A DNA stretch of 64,000 bases from assembly GCA_905234665.1 (NCBI GenBank), contig CAJOIV010000010.1, positions 29,584-93,583 of the forward strand, in the 5' to 3' direction. The notes under the pieces are model-generated. The model did no database searches. It was not told where the DNA came from and saw only the letters and a list, made by a program, of their open reading frames with translations. The translations under genes and the position numbers were made by a program. Positions within the stretch are counted from its first letter, which is position 1. Each line of letters starts with the position of its first letter. Shown here in pieces: positions 50,612 through 59,505 of this stretch. The DNA is from an uncultured Bacteroidales bacterium. GTDB taxonomy: Bacteria > Bacteroidota > Bacteroidia > Bacteroidales > P3.

Positions 50612-51811
50612 ATGAAGATTTTAGTTCTCAACTGCGGAAGTTCTTCCATCAAGTATCAGCTCATCGACATGGCCAACAACGCCGAAGTCATGGCCAAAGG
50701 CCTTCTGGAGCGCATCGGCCTCGAAATGGGCGAGTTCACCCACAAGTACCATGGCGAGAAGCACTACGAGCAGGTGCCCATCCCCGACCACACGGCGGGC
50801 ATCAAGATTGTCCTCAAGGCCCTGACCGACCCCAAGATGGGCGTCATCAAGGACTATAACGAGATTGGCGCAGTCGGCAACCGCGTGGCCCACGGCGGCG
50901 AGATTTTCAAGGACAGCTGCCTGGTGAACGACAAGGTCATCGAGCAAATCAAGAGCCTCGAGCACCTCGCCCCCCTGCACACCCCCGGCAACCTCGCCGG
51001 TATCTACGCCATGCGCGAGGTGCTGCCCAATGTGCCGCAGGCTGTCGTCTTCGACACCGCCTTCCATAGCACCCTGCCGCCCAAGTCGTACCTCTATGGT
51101 CTTCCCTATGAGTACTATGAGAAGTACGGCATCCGCCGCTACGGCTTCCACGGCACCAGCCACAAGTTCGTGGCTGAGAAGGCTGCCAAGATGATCGGCC
51201 GCGACTGGAACGACCTCAAGATTATCTCCTGCCACCTCGGCAGTGGCGCCTCCATCGCCGCCATCGACCACGGCAAGAGTTTCGACACCACCATGGGTAT
51301 GACCGCCCTCGAAGGCCTCATCATGGGCTCGCGCTGCGGCGATGTCGACCCGGGCGTCATCCTCTACCTCCTCGACCAGGGATTCACCTCCAAGGATCTC
51401 ACCAAGCTCCTCTACAAGCAGAGCGGCCTTATCGGCATCAGCGGCGACAAGCAGGACATGCGCGACATCCGCGCCGGCCGCGACGCTGGCGACGAGCGCT
51501 CGACCTATGCCTTCGACATGTTCGCCCAGCGCGTGAAACGCTACATCGGCGGCTATATGGCCGAGATGGGCGGCTGCGACCTGCTCCTCTTCACCGGCGG
51601 CATCGGCGAGAACGCCTGGTTCATGCGCCATCCTATCCTCGAAGGCCTCGAGTGCCTCGGCATCAAGGTCAACATGGAACTCAACGACAAGACCATGGGC
51701 GAGGATGTCATCCTCTCGACCCCCGACTCGCGTGTCGCCACCGTGGTGGTCACCACCGACGAGGAGTACGTCATCGCCAGCGACACCTACCGTCTGGTCA
51801 ACGCCAAATAA
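50612..51811 (+). CDS. ackA: Acetate kinase
   Basis: 399 residues, standard length. Converts acetyl phosphate and ADP to acetate and ATP. Family blocks: LVLNCGSSSIKYQLID, VAHGGEIF, VFDTAFHSTLPP, RRYGFHGTSHKFVAEKAA, CHLGSGASIAAI and LLFTGGIGENAWFMR. pta, often adjacent, is not in the window. A hairpin follows the gene. Confidence 0.97.
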   Translation: MKILVLNCGSSSIKYQLIDMANNAEVMAKGLLERIGLEMGEFTHKYHGEKHYEQVPIPDHTAGIKIVLKALTDPKMGVIKDYNEIGAVGNRVAHGGEIFKDSCLVNDKVIEQIKSLEHLAPLHTPGNLAGIYAMREVLPNVPQAVVFDTAFHSTLPPKSYLYGLPYEYYEKYGIRRYGFHGTSHKFVAEKAAKMIGRDWNDLKIISCHLGSGASIAAIDHGKSFDTTMGMTALEGLIMGSRCGDVDPGVILYLLDQGFTSKDLTKLLYKQSGLIGISGDKQDMRDIRAGRDAGDERSTYAFDMFAQRVKRYIGGYMAEMGGCDLLLFTGGIGENAWFMRHPILEGLECLGIKVNMELNDKTMGEDVILSTPDSRVATVVVTTDEEYVIASDTYRLVNAK

Positions 51812-51825
51812 CAGAACACAATCAC

Positions 51826-51854
51826 AAGAGGATGCCAAGAAAAGGCATCCTCTT
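51826..51854 (+). terminator. Hairpin between ackA and tdh
   Basis: Perfect stem AAGAGGATGCC / GGCATCCTCTT with a 7-nt loop AAGAAAA. Only a weak T content follows, so termination may be partial, leaving readthrough into tdh 22 nt downstream. Confidence 0.65.
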
Positions 51855-51875
51855 AACTAATACCTCTATAGAACA

Positions 51876-52823
51876 ATGAAAAGAATCCTTATCGTTGGTG
51901 CGGGCGGACAGATCGGTTCCGAGCTCACACGTAATCTCAGAGACATCTATGGCGACAACAACGTCGTCTGCAGCGACCTCCGTCCCCTCAAGGGCGACCC
52001 CTACGAGCGCGGCCCCGTGGAGCGCATCGACAGCACCCAGATTATGCAGATCGCCACTGCCGTGAAGCAGTACAACATCGACACTATCTACAACCTGGCC
52101 GCCATCCTCAGCGCCACTGCCGAACTCAACCCCATGCTGGGCTGGAACGTGGGCATCGGCAGCCTTGTGAACTGCCTTGAGGTGGCCCGCCTCTTCGGTT
52201 GTGCCGTCTTCACCCCGTCGAGCATCGGCGCCTTCGGCCCCTCGACTCCCCACGACAACACCCCGCAGGACACCATCCAGCGCCCCAACACCATCTACGG
52301 TGTGACCAAGGTCACCGGTGAACTGCTCTCCGACTACTACTTCACCCGCTTCGGCGTCGACACCCGCTCGGTGCGCTTCCCCGGCCTCATCAGCTACCAG
52401 ACCCTCCCCGGCGGCGGCACCACCGACTACGCCGTCGAAATCTACTATGCCGCCGTCAAGGGCGAGAAGTTCGTCTGCCCCCTCAAGAAGGGCACCTACA
52501 TGGACATGATGTACATGCCCGACGCACAGAAGGCCATGATTGACATCATGGAGGCCGACCCCACCAAGCTGGTGCATCGCAACAGCTTCAACGTCACCGC
52601 CATGAGCTTCGACCCCGAAATCATCTACAACACCATCCGCAAGCGCTATCCCAACTTCGAGATGGTCTACGAGCCCGAACCCATAAAGCAGGCCATTGCC
52701 GACAGCTGGCCCGACAAGATGGACGACTCCTGCGCCCGCAACGAGTGGGGCTGGAACCCCCAGTACGACCTCGAGAAGATGACCGACGACATGATCCTCA
52801 ACCTCAAAAAGAAACTCCTTTAA
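51876..52823 (+). CDS. tdh: L-threonine 3-dehydrogenase, SDR type
   Basis: 315-residue extended short-chain dehydrogenase. NAD-binding GAGGQIGSELTRNLRDIYG, catalytic Ser in TPSSIGAFG and YxxxK in YGVTKVTGELL, and the threonine-dehydrogenase blocks LPGGGTTDYAVEIYY and GTYMDMMYMPDAQKAMIDIM. It oxidises threonine to 2-amino-3-ketobutyrate, the substrate of Kbl (11974). The two genes are unlinked here, and kbl is frameshifted, which could leave the toxic intermediate unprocessed unless Kbl is made. Confidence 0.9.
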   Translation: MKRILIVGAGGQIGSELTRNLRDIYGDNNVVCSDLRPLKGDPYERGPVERIDSTQIMQIATAVKQYNIDTIYNLAAILSATAELNPMLGWNVGIGSLVNCLEVARLFGCAVFTPSSIGAFGPSTPHDNTPQDTIQRPNTIYGVTKVTGELLSDYYFTRFGVDTRSVRFPGLISYQTLPGGGTTDYAVEIYYAAVKGEKFVCPLKKGTYMDMMYMPDAQKAMIDIMEADPTKLVHRNSFNVTAMSFDPEIIYNTIRKRYPNFEMVYEPEPIKQAIADSWPDKMDDSCARNEWGWNPQYDLEKMTDDMILNLKKKLL

Positions 52824-52866
52824 TCATTAATTTAGAGCCGATGGCTAATAACAGGCACAAATCATT

Positions 52867-53286
52867 ATGAAGAAAAGCATTTTCGCAACCCTCATGGCAG
52901 TTGTTCTGACCCTGGGTCTGGCCTCCTGCACCAAGACCGAGAAGAAGATTATCGGCTCCTGGCAGTGCACCTCGGCAACCCTCATCGATGCTGAAGAAGG
53001 TGAAGATCTTATTATGGAAGGCACCGTCTTCACTTTCAACGCCGACAAGACTGTCAGCATCACCTCCGACGGCCGGACCGAGACTGGCACCTACAGTGTG
53101 GATAAAGAAGACCTGATCATCACTGTCACCATGACGGAAGAAGGCATGACTGCCACCCTCAACATGGACGTGGATGTCCTGGAAATCACCAAGACCAACA
53201 TGACCATCGAAGGCAAGATGGACATCTTGTTTGGAGGCCAGGTCACCGACAGCACCAAGTTCAAAGCTTCTTTCAAGAAACTTTAA
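52867..53286 (+). CDS. Lipocalin-like lipoprotein
   Basis: 139 residues. Lipoprotein signal LMAVVLTLGLASC, then a small beta-barrel pattern typical of Bacteroidales lipocalin-like proteins: KKIIGSWQCTSATLIDAEEG, GTVFTFNADKTVSIT, GTYSVDKEDLIITVTM. Probable envelope location; ligand unknown. A strong terminator follows. Confidence 0.75.
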   Translation: MKKSIFATLMAVVLTLGLASCTKTEKKIIGSWQCTSATLIDAEEGEDLIMEGTVFTFNADKTVSITSDGRTETGTYSVDKEDLIITVTMTEEGMTATLNMDVDVLEITKTNMTIEGKMDILFGGQVTDSTKFKASFKKL

Positions 53287-53304
53287 CTTGACCCTTTCTG
53301 AATG

Positions 53305-53345
53305 AACTGCGGCGCACCTGTTCAGGTGCGCCGCAGTTGTTTTCT
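53305..53345 (+). terminator. Strong intrinsic terminator
   Basis: Perfect 16-bp stem AACTGCGGCGCACCTG / CAGGTGCGCCGCAGTT with a 2-nt loop, followed by GTTTTCTG. It ends the lipoprotein gene and faces the tRNA cluster. Confidence 0.9.
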
Positions 53346-53346
53346 G

Positions 53347-53420
53347 TGATTCCGCTGCGATTCGAACGCAGGACCTACTGCTTAGAAGGCAGTTGCTCTA
53401 TCCAGCTGAGCTACGGAACC
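53347..53420 (-). tRNA. tRNA-Arg (anticodon TCT)
   Basis: 74 nt without encoded CCA. Acceptor GGTTCCG/CGGAATC with one G-T pair, D-arm AGCTCAGCTGGATAGAGC, anticodon stem-loop CTGCCTTCTAAGCAG with TCT, T-arm TGCGTTCGAATCGCA. Third gene of a three-tRNA minus-strand cluster. Confidence 0.95.
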
Positions 53421-53451
53421 ATCTCTTGTCTCACGTCTTTCATATCCTTCG

Positions 53452-53526
53452 TCGGGACACCCAGATTCGAACTGGGGATCTCCTGCTCCCAAAGCAGGCG
53501 CGATAACCGGACTTCGCTATATCCCG
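53452..53526 (-). tRNA. tRNA-Pro (anticodon TGG)
   Basis: 75 nt. Acceptor CGGGATA/TGTCCCG, anticodon stem-loop CCTGCTTTGGGAGCAGG with TGG, T-arm CCCAGTTCGAATCTGGG. The unusual C1-G72 first pair is typical of bacterial tRNA-Pro. Confidence 0.95.
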
Positions 53527-53541
53527 TTCCCGGTGCCAAGA

Positions 53542-53568
53542 AAAAAGACGCCTCGCGGACGTCTTTTT
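53542..53568. terminator. Bidirectional hairpin between tRNA-Ser and tRNA-Pro
   Basis: AAAAAGACG / CGTCTTTTT stem with T-runs on both strands. It may limit readthrough from tRNA-Ser into the other two tRNAs. Confidence 0.65.
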
Positions 53569-53581
53569 CTCTTCTTTTTGG

Positions 53582-53669
53582 CGGAGAAGGGGGGATTCGA
53601 ACCCCCGGTACCCTAATCGAGTACGACAGTTTAGCAAACTGTTGGTTTCAGCCACTCACCCACCTCTCC
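53582..53669 (-). tRNA. tRNA-Ser (anticodon GCT)
   Basis: 88 nt with a long variable arm. Acceptor GGAGAGG/CTTCTCC, discriminator G73 (normal for serine), anticodon stem-loop ACAGTTTGCTAAACTGT with GCT, T-arm GGGGGTTCGAATCCCCC. First gene of the cluster. Confidence 0.95.
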
Positions 53670-53723
53670 GTAGCCTTGGGGATTTCAGCGAAAAAACACT
53701 CTTCTCGCTATCGAAATCGGCTG

Positions 53724-53755
53724 CAAAAGTACAAACTTTTTTTCATACGGACAAA
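53724..53755 (-). promoter_or_regulatory. Promoter of the tRNA cluster
   Basis: On the minus strand TTTG, 20 nt, TACTTTTG (53724-53731), 55 nt upstream of tRNA-Ser. Confidence 0.65.
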
Positions 53756-53789
53756 AAAAAACGTCTTTTTGCCTGAAAAAGTTTGCCCA

Positions 53790-54536
53790 TTACTTCTTAT
53801 TGGCTTGATTCTTAACGCCGTCTATTTTCTTCTGTATTTCCTCGGGATTGCCCAGATAGAAGTCCTTTTGCAGGTTCAGCTGGTCGTCGAACTCGAAAAT
53901 GTAGGGTACGGCGGTGGGGATATTGAAACCGATAATCTCTTCGTTGCTCATCCCCTTGAGGGTCTTGACAATGCCGCGCAGGCTGTTGCCATGGGCCACC
54001 ACGAGGATTTCGTCGTGCTGCTGGAAGGCGGGGAGGATGACTCCCTCGTAGTAGGGCATCAGGCGGGCGATGGTGTCCTTGAGTGCCTCGGTCATGGGCA
54101 GTTCAGCATCGCTGAGCTCGTTGTAGCGCGGGTCGAGGCGGGGGCTGCGGGGGTCGTCCGCCGCCAGTGCTGGCGGCTGCACGTCGTAGCTGCGGCGCCA
54201 GAGGGTCAGCTGCTCCTTGCCGTACTTCTCCTGCGTCTCGGCCTTGTTCTTGCCCTGCAGGGCACCATAACTTTTCTCGTTGAGGCGCCAGCTCTTCTCG
54301 ACAGGCAGGTAGTCGAGGTCCATGGCGTCGAGGATCTGGTTGAGCGTCTTCACGGCCCGCTTGAGGTAAGAGGTGAAGCAGAGGGTGGGGCGGTAGCCCT
54401 CGTCCTTCATCAGACGGCCGGCAAGATAGGCCTCAGCCATCCCCAAGGAAGTGAGGTCGACATCGGTCCAACCGGTAAAGAGATTCATTTTGTTCCATTC
54501 ACTTTCGCCGTGGCGAACAAGGATAAGTTTCTTCAT
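53790..54536 (-). CDS. gpmA: 2,3-bisphosphoglycerate-dependent phosphoglycerate mutase
   Basis: 248-residue glycolytic enzyme interconverting 3- and 2-phosphoglycerate. The phospho-histidine motif LVRHGESEWNKMNLFTGWTD (His9), the ERHYGAL-like block LNEKSYGALQGKNKAET and the second catalytic His in LVVAHGNSLRGIVKTL are present. The usual ERHYG has become EKSYG, a change seen in this branch. Promoter at 54579. Confidence 0.95.
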   Translation of the reverse strand: MKKLILVRHGESEWNKMNLFTGWTDVDLTSLGMAEAYLAGRLMKDEGYRPTLCFTSYLKRAVKTLNQILDAMDLDYLPVEKSWRLNEKSYGALQGKNKAETQEKYGKEQLTLWRRSYDVQPPALAADDPRSPRLDPRYNELSDAELPMTEALKDTIARLMPYYEGVILPAFQQHDEILVVAHGNSLRGIVKTLKGMSNEEIIGFNIPTAVPYIFEFDDQLNLQKDFYLGNPEEIQKKIDGVKNQANKK

Positions 54537-54578
54537 GACAGATAAATATATTAAGGGTTAATTGTAAGCAATAACGTG

Positions 54579-54586
54579 CAAAGATA
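54579..54586 (-). promoter_or_regulatory. -7 box TATCTTTG (gpmA)
   Basis: Perfect TAnnTTTG on the minus strand, 42 nt before the gpmA ATG. Confidence 0.65.
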
Positions 54587-54621
54587 CGAAAAAATACTGA
54601 TATACCGGAATAATAATTACA

Positions 54622-54655
54622 ATAAAATAAGGTGCGGGGCCTTCGGTCCCGCACC
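54622..54655 (-). terminator. Intrinsic terminator after nrdJ
   Basis: On the minus strand GGTGCGGGACC-GAA-GGCCCCGCACC is followed by TTATTTTATT. It lies about 70 nt past the nrdJ stop. Confidence 0.8.
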
Positions 54656-54727
54656 CGTGGTGATATCAAATGCTCAAAAGTCTCCTATTGTGCGTCCGTC
54701 CGTAGGACAATGGGCAGAGGTTCTCTG

Positions 54728-57313
54728 CTAATTGCACTTGGACCAGCCGCAGTTGGGGCAGCTCTTGCAGCCGCCCTCGTAGATGAGCTTGCCGCCGCAG
54801 TCGGGGCAGGTCTCGCCTGTCTCAGTGCCGTCCTTGATGTAGCGCTTCAAGGCGCGGGCGACACCGTTGGACCAGGTGGTGATGCTGTCGACGTCGAAGT
54901 TCAGCTTGCCGATGAGGTCGACCACATTGGGGATGGGCATGCCGTAGCGCAGGATGCCGGAGATGAGTTTGGCGTAGTTCCAGTACTCCTTGCGGAACAT
55001 GCGCGAGAGACCCTCCATGGTGACGTGGTAGCCGTCCTGGTCGGTGAACTGGAAGTCGTAGCGGGCGTGCTCCTGGTCTTTCTCCTTGACACGGATGACC
55101 CAGCCCTTCTCGACCCACTTGGGCAGCACGAAATTCTCGGCGCGGCCGGTGAAAATCTCGTAGGGACGGTGCTCGTACATGCCGACAACGGCAATCCAGT
55201 CCTCGCGGTCGTTCTTGAAACGGACGACTTCGGCCTCCAGTTTCTTGGGTCGTTTGGGAGCGGACTTCTCTGTGAAGGAGCACGGCGTGCTCTCGTTCTT
55301 GGAGACGAGGACACCGTGGCGCGAGCCGTCGCGGTAGATGGTGCAGCCCTTGCAGCCCGACTCCCAGGCGGTCATGTAGATTGTGCTTACTACTTCTTTG
55401 GATGTCTCCTTGGGGATATTGACGGTGACGCTGATGGAATGGTCCACCCATTTCTGGATGGCGCCTTGCATGCGGACTTTGTTGACCCAGTCGATGTCGG
55501 CGGAGGTGGCTCCGTGGTAGGGCGAGCCGGCGACGAGGGCATCCAGCTCCTCGTCCTTGAGGTTGTTGATTTGGTCGAGGGTGTAGCCCTTGGCGATCTG
55601 CAGGTAGGTGATGAACTTGGGATGGAGGACGTTGTACTCCTCAAAATAGTCTCCGTTCTCGTCCTTGACGATTTTGTGGTTGCTGGGTTGTGCGCCTGCC
55701 TCGGGACGGTTGATCTTCTTGCGGCGCTTGTAGCTGACCAGGAAGACGGGCTCGATGCCCGAAGTGGTCTGCGTGCAGATGCTCACCGAGCCCGTGGGGG
55801 CGATGGTGAGGAGGGCGATATTGCGGCGGCCGTACTTGAGCATCTCGGTGTAGAGCTCGGGGTCGGCCTCGGCGAGACGCTGCACGAAGGGGTTCAGTTT
55901 CTCGCGGTTGGAGTCGTAGATGGGGAAGGCGCCGCGCTCCTTGGCCATGATGACGGAGGAACGGTAGGCGGTGCAGGCGAGGGTACGGTGCACTTGGACG
56001 GAGAACTCGGTGGCCTCGTCAGTGCCGTAGCGCAGGCCCAAGGCGGCCAGCATGTCGCCCTCGGCGGTGATGCCGAAGCCTGTGCGGCGGCCTTCCAGGC
56101 ACTTCATCTTGATATTGAGCCAGAGGTTGCGTTCCACGCCCTTGATATCGTCGTTCTCGGGGTCGCTGTCAATCTTCTCGAGGATGGCGTTGACCTTCTC
56201 GAGCTCCAGGTCGATGAGGTCGTCCATGAGGCGCTGGCCCTTGGTGACATGGTCGCGGAAGCGCTCGAAGTTGAACTTGGCCTTCGGGGTGAAGGGGTCG
56301 TCGACATAGCTGTAGAGGTTGATGGCGATGAGGCGGCAGCTGTCATAGGGGCAGAGGGGGATTTCGCCGCAGGGGTTGGTGCTGACGGTGCGGTAGCCGA
56401 AGTCGGCGTAGCAGTCGGGCACGCTCTCGCGGAGGATGGTGTCCCAGAAGAGGACGCCAGGCTCGGCCGACGACCATGCGTTGGCGATAATCTTGTCCCA
56501 AAGGGCCTTGGCGTTGATTTCCTTGCGCACGATGGGGCTGTCGGAATCGATGGGGTACTGCTGCACGAAGGTCTTGCCGTTGCGCACGCACTCCATGAAC
56601 TCGTCGGTGATTTTGACCGACACGTTGGCACCCGTGATCTTGCCCTGCTCTAGTTTGGCGTCGATGAACTGCTCGGCGTTGGGGTGCTTGATGCTGATGG
56701 AGAGCATCAGGGCGCCCCGGCGGCCGCCTTGTGCCACCTCGCGGGTGGTGTTGCTGTAGCGCTCCATGAAGGGGACGATGCCGGTGGAGGTGAGGGCACT
56801 GTTCTTCACGGGGCTGCCCGCGGGACGGATGTGGCTGAGGTCGTGGCCCACGCCGCCGCGGCGTTTCATGAGCTGCACCTGCTCCTGGTCAATCTTCATG
56901 ATGCCGCCATAGGAATCGCTGCAGCCGCTGTTGCCGATGACGAAGCAGTTGGAGAGTGACATTACCTGGAAGTTGTTGCCGATGCCCGACATGGGGCTGC
57001 CCTGCGGGATGATGTACTTGAAATCCTTCATCAGGCCGTAGATGGTCTCCTCCGACATGGGGTTCTCGTATTTGCGCTCGATGCGTGCGAATTCCTCCGC
57101 CATGCGGTGGTGCATCATATCGGGGTTGAGTTCGTAGATGGTTTCGCCGTCGCGGAGCGCGTATTTGTTCATCCATACGCTGGCGGCCAGTTCGTCGCCG
57201 CCAAAGTATTCCACAGACGATTTCATTATCTCCTGGCTATCGTACGGGGTATAGCTTTTGGGAGTAATGTTTTGATTTTCACCTCCGAAGTCCAAAAACA
57301 TGTCGGCCTGCAT
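54728..57313 (-). CDS. nrdJ: Adenosylcobalamin-dependent ribonucleotide reductase (class II)
   Basis: 861 residues. Makes deoxyribonucleotides using a B12-generated thiyl radical, in the presence or absence of oxygen. Active-site features: LSNCFVIGNSGCSDSYGG, VSTNPCGEIPL with the Asn-Cys-Glu triad, and KRRGGVGHDLSHIRPAG. The C-terminus has zinc-binding and redox cysteines (CPDCGGKLIYEGGCKSCPNC). The upstream 230 nt show no cobalamin riboswitch that I can recognise. Confidence 0.95.
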   Translation of the reverse strand: MQADMFLDFGGENQNITPKSYTPYDSQEIMKSSVEYFGGDELAASVWMNKYALRDGETIYELNPDMMHHRMAEEFARIERKYENPMSEETIYGLMKDFKYIIPQGSPMSGIGNNFQVMSLSNCFVIGNSGCSDSYGGIMKIDQEQVQLMKRRGGVGHDLSHIRPAGSPVKNSALTSTGIVPFMERYSNTTREVAQGGRRGALMLSISIKHPNAEQFIDAKLEQGKITGANVSVKITDEFMECVRNGKTFVQQYPIDSDSPIVRKEINAKALWDKIIANAWSSAEPGVLFWDTILRESVPDCYADFGYRTVSTNPCGEIPLCPYDSCRLIAINLYSYVDDPFTPKAKFNFERFRDHVTKGQRLMDDLIDLELEKVNAILEKIDSDPENDDIKGVERNLWLNIKMKCLEGRRTGFGITAEGDMLAALGLRYGTDEATEFSVQVHRTLACTAYRSSVIMAKERGAFPIYDSNREKLNPFVQRLAEADPELYTEMLKYGRRNIALLTIAPTGSVSICTQTTSGIEPVFLVSYKRRKKINRPEAGAQPSNHKIVKDENGDYFEEYNVLHPKFITYLQIAKGYTLDQINNLKDEELDALVAGSPYHGATSADIDWVNKVRMQGAIQKWVDHSISVTVNIPKETSKEVVSTIYMTAWESGCKGCTIYRDGSRHGVLVSKNESTPCSFTEKSAPKRPKKLEAEVVRFKNDREDWIAVVGMYEHRPYEIFTGRAENFVLPKWVEKGWVIRVKEKDQEHARYDFQFTDQDGYHVTMEGLSRMFRKEYWNYAKLISGILRYGMPIPNVVDLIGKLNFDVDSITTWSNGVARALKRYIKDGTETGETCPDCGGKLIYEGGCKSCPNCGWSKCN

Positions 57314-57552
57314 AATGTGTTTCCTTTATAAGTTTGACTATTCCAAATTGTTACCCGCAAGGGGCGCTTTGTTTCGAGAATGCTAAATTACAGAATAGTT
57401 TTCTTATAGCATAGGGCGAGTTATCAACAACCGGCCGGAAATACCCCCCATGTATCTGACGCTCAACGGCCTTTTCAGTGAAAACACCCGTTGGAGGGCA
57501 TGGGACGAAAACGACACATATTGGGTTGGCGAATAGTTAGAGTTAGGTTAGA

Positions 57553-58998
57553 CTAAAACAGATTATCTATAGTCACCACACTCTGGAAGATGCCGCTATA
57601 CTCGTTATAAACCAGTCCCTCGGTCGTTACCAGAACTGGCTGCACGATAGTCTTACGTGGCAGTTGTCCTGCGAGAAGATTCTGCCGATGCACCAGTTTG
57701 GCATGATATGCCTTGCTGACGGCAAACGGTTCGCTATAGAATTTCATCTCGCACATATTCACCACGTCATCTTTCCTTTCAATCAGCAAATCGATTTGTC
57801 CGCCTTCGGCCTCTTCATCACCGTTTACCGCCCAACCGGATTGTTTGGAAGAAACACCCAGGATGTTGAGAGCCTGCTTGATTTTGTCGACATGGTTGAA
57901 ACAGACCTCCTCAAAAGCAAATCCACGCCAGGAATTGATGCCTGCAGAGGTTACGTTATGCATCCAGAATTCAGGGTCAAGTTCCTTTCTTGCGTGAACA
58001 AACTTCATATAGAACAGGCAGAACGGGTCAACCAGTTTATAATGCACCTCGCGGGTCCCTTTCCCGAACGGGACGTACGATCGGATGAAGTCGCTCGCCT
58101 CCAATGCTTTCAGCATCTTGGTCGATGCGCCACAATCGTCCAACCCGGTCTTCTTGAGAATCTCTTTGCGTGTGTACCCCATACGCCGTCCGCCCAGCAG
58201 TTGCACAATACGTTTCATCTGTTCCGGATTGGAGAATACCGATGCGAACAGCCGGTCATACTCGTCGTGCAGTTTGGCACCCTCGGCAAAGAAAAGTTGG
58301 TCGATATTCTGTGCCAAGCTGAGTCCCCTCTTCATATATCCGAGATAGTAGGGAATACCGCCTACAATCATGTGGCTTTGCACCATATCGTAGCGAGACA
58401 AGCGGATGCCCTTTCCCCCGTAATACTTCTCGCATTCCGTTAGCGTAAAGGGATGTAGCTTGATTTCGTATGTTGTGCGCCCATAGAGGCCGCCGTGGTT
58501 ATTGATTAGGTTGTCGAGCATCCACGAACTGGCGGAACCGCACACCACCAGCATCAGATTGTCGCGATGACATCCCCATGTATTCCAAAACCCTTCGAAA
58601 GCCGTTGTGAATCCGGAGCGGGGAGTGTCCAGCCACGGGAGCTCGTCGATAAATACCACCTGCCGTTTGTCGTCTTTTGACTTCTTTTCGAGCAGTTGTG
58701 CCAGCATATAGAAAGCCTCCATCCATGAAGAGGGGCATTTCCCGCCTTTCATCCCCTGCATTTGCAGAGAGAAGAAGAAGTGGGTGAGCTGTTCCTTCAG
58801 GTTGTTTTTGCGGTTCTGTTCATCGACTGGAGACAGCCCTGCATGCCTGAAAGTAATCTTTCCCTTCAGAGCTTCGTCCACAAGAAAAGTCTTCCCGACG
58901 CGACGTCGTCCGTATACGGCGACAAATTCCACATTACCGCTATTATACAGATTTAATAATTCTTTCGTTTCTTTCTCTCTACCAATTATATATGCCAT
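57553..58998 (-). CDS. AAA-family ATPase with DUF234-type nuclease-like domain
   Basis: 481 residues. AAA_14/archaeal-ATPase domain: Walker A VYGRRRVGKTFLVDEAL (about 29-45) and Walker B QVVFIDELPWLDTPRSGF; sensor region LMLVVCGSASSWM. A winged helix follows (MGYTRKEILKKTGL), then a DUF234-like PD-(D/E)xK fold (GGQIDLLIERKDDVVNMCEM ending in the ExK Lys). Same broad class as the gene at 10479, though not closely alike. Possibly mobile or defensive; biology unclear. Promoter at 59023. Confidence 0.85.
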   Translation of the reverse strand: MAYIIGREKETKELLNLYNSGNVEFVAVYGRRRVGKTFLVDEALKGKITFRHAGLSPVDEQNRKNNLKEQLTHFFFSLQMQGMKGGKCPSSWMEAFYMLAQLLEKKSKDDKRQVVFIDELPWLDTPRSGFTTAFEGFWNTWGCHRDNLMLVVCGSASSWMLDNLINNHGGLYGRTTYEIKLHPFTLTECEKYYGGKGIRLSRYDMVQSHMIVGGIPYYLGYMKRGLSLAQNIDQLFFAEGAKLHDEYDRLFASVFSNPEQMKRIVQLLGGRRMGYTRKEILKKTGLDDCGASTKMLKALEASDFIRSYVPFGKGTREVHYKLVDPFCLFYMKFVHARKELDPEFWMHNVTSAGINSWRGFAFEEVCFNHVDKIKQALNILGVSSKQSGWAVNGDEEAEGGQIDLLIERKDDVVNMCEMKFYSEPFAVSKAYHAKLVHRQNLLAGQLPRKTIVQPVLVTTEGLVYNEYSGIFQSVVTIDNLF

Positions 58999-59022
58999 GA
59001 TGGGTATTGTTTAATTTTTCTG

Positions 59023-59030
59023 CAAATATA
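59023..59030 (-). promoter_or_regulatory. -7 box TATATTTG
   Basis: TAnnTTTG on the minus strand 24 nt before the ATPase ATG at 58998. Confidence 0.65.
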
Positions 59031-59505
59031 CAAAAAATATGCTTTACAGAAAAATTAATTCGATTATTGGCGTATGAAAGACACATGACACAGGCCGCCA
59101 TGCGCAGCATCCGTCTGACGACTGTGACCAATCTATTCGGGACAAGAACCATTACCTTATCCCCATTGTTATTGAACTGATGCTATTCCCGAATAACGAT
59201 TATTGAGGGAATGAATAGCCTATTCTGAGAATTGTATGATAGTTCCAGACCCCTTGATTCTATATAACACTCGTCGTGGAATTCTCTCTTTCGTATCGTA
59301 TGAGAATACCTGTTCCTGAGATTCTACACTGGGGGAGAAATCATTGATTCTATTGCGGATTAGAAGGTTGAACAGTTGAACAAAGGATGGCTGTCCGATA
59401 AATTGAATATCTTAGCGCATAGGGTTAATTCTGGAGCGTTTTGTGGGTGCAGAGACAAATCAAAGGGCAAACCCAACCCTATCATTGTAACTCATCCGAG
59501 AAGTA
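59031..59505. other. Gene-free AT-rich stretch
   Basis: No open frame with family resemblance. GAGAAT/ATTCTC-like words recur irregularly (for example near 59230, 59281, 59301 and 59321). Separates the ATPase gene from the GTPase operon. Confidence 0.4.

Noticed and set aside
54632..56653. 673-codon open frame opposite nrdJ
   Set aside because: It is the antisense shadow of a GC-rich gene: low-complexity Gly/Ala/Val/Asp composition, no domain, and complete overlap with a clear nrdJ.
57314..57552. Cobalamin riboswitch upstream of the B12-dependent reductase
   Set aside because: No recognisable B12-box sequence or matching stem arrangement could be found by eye; not claimed.
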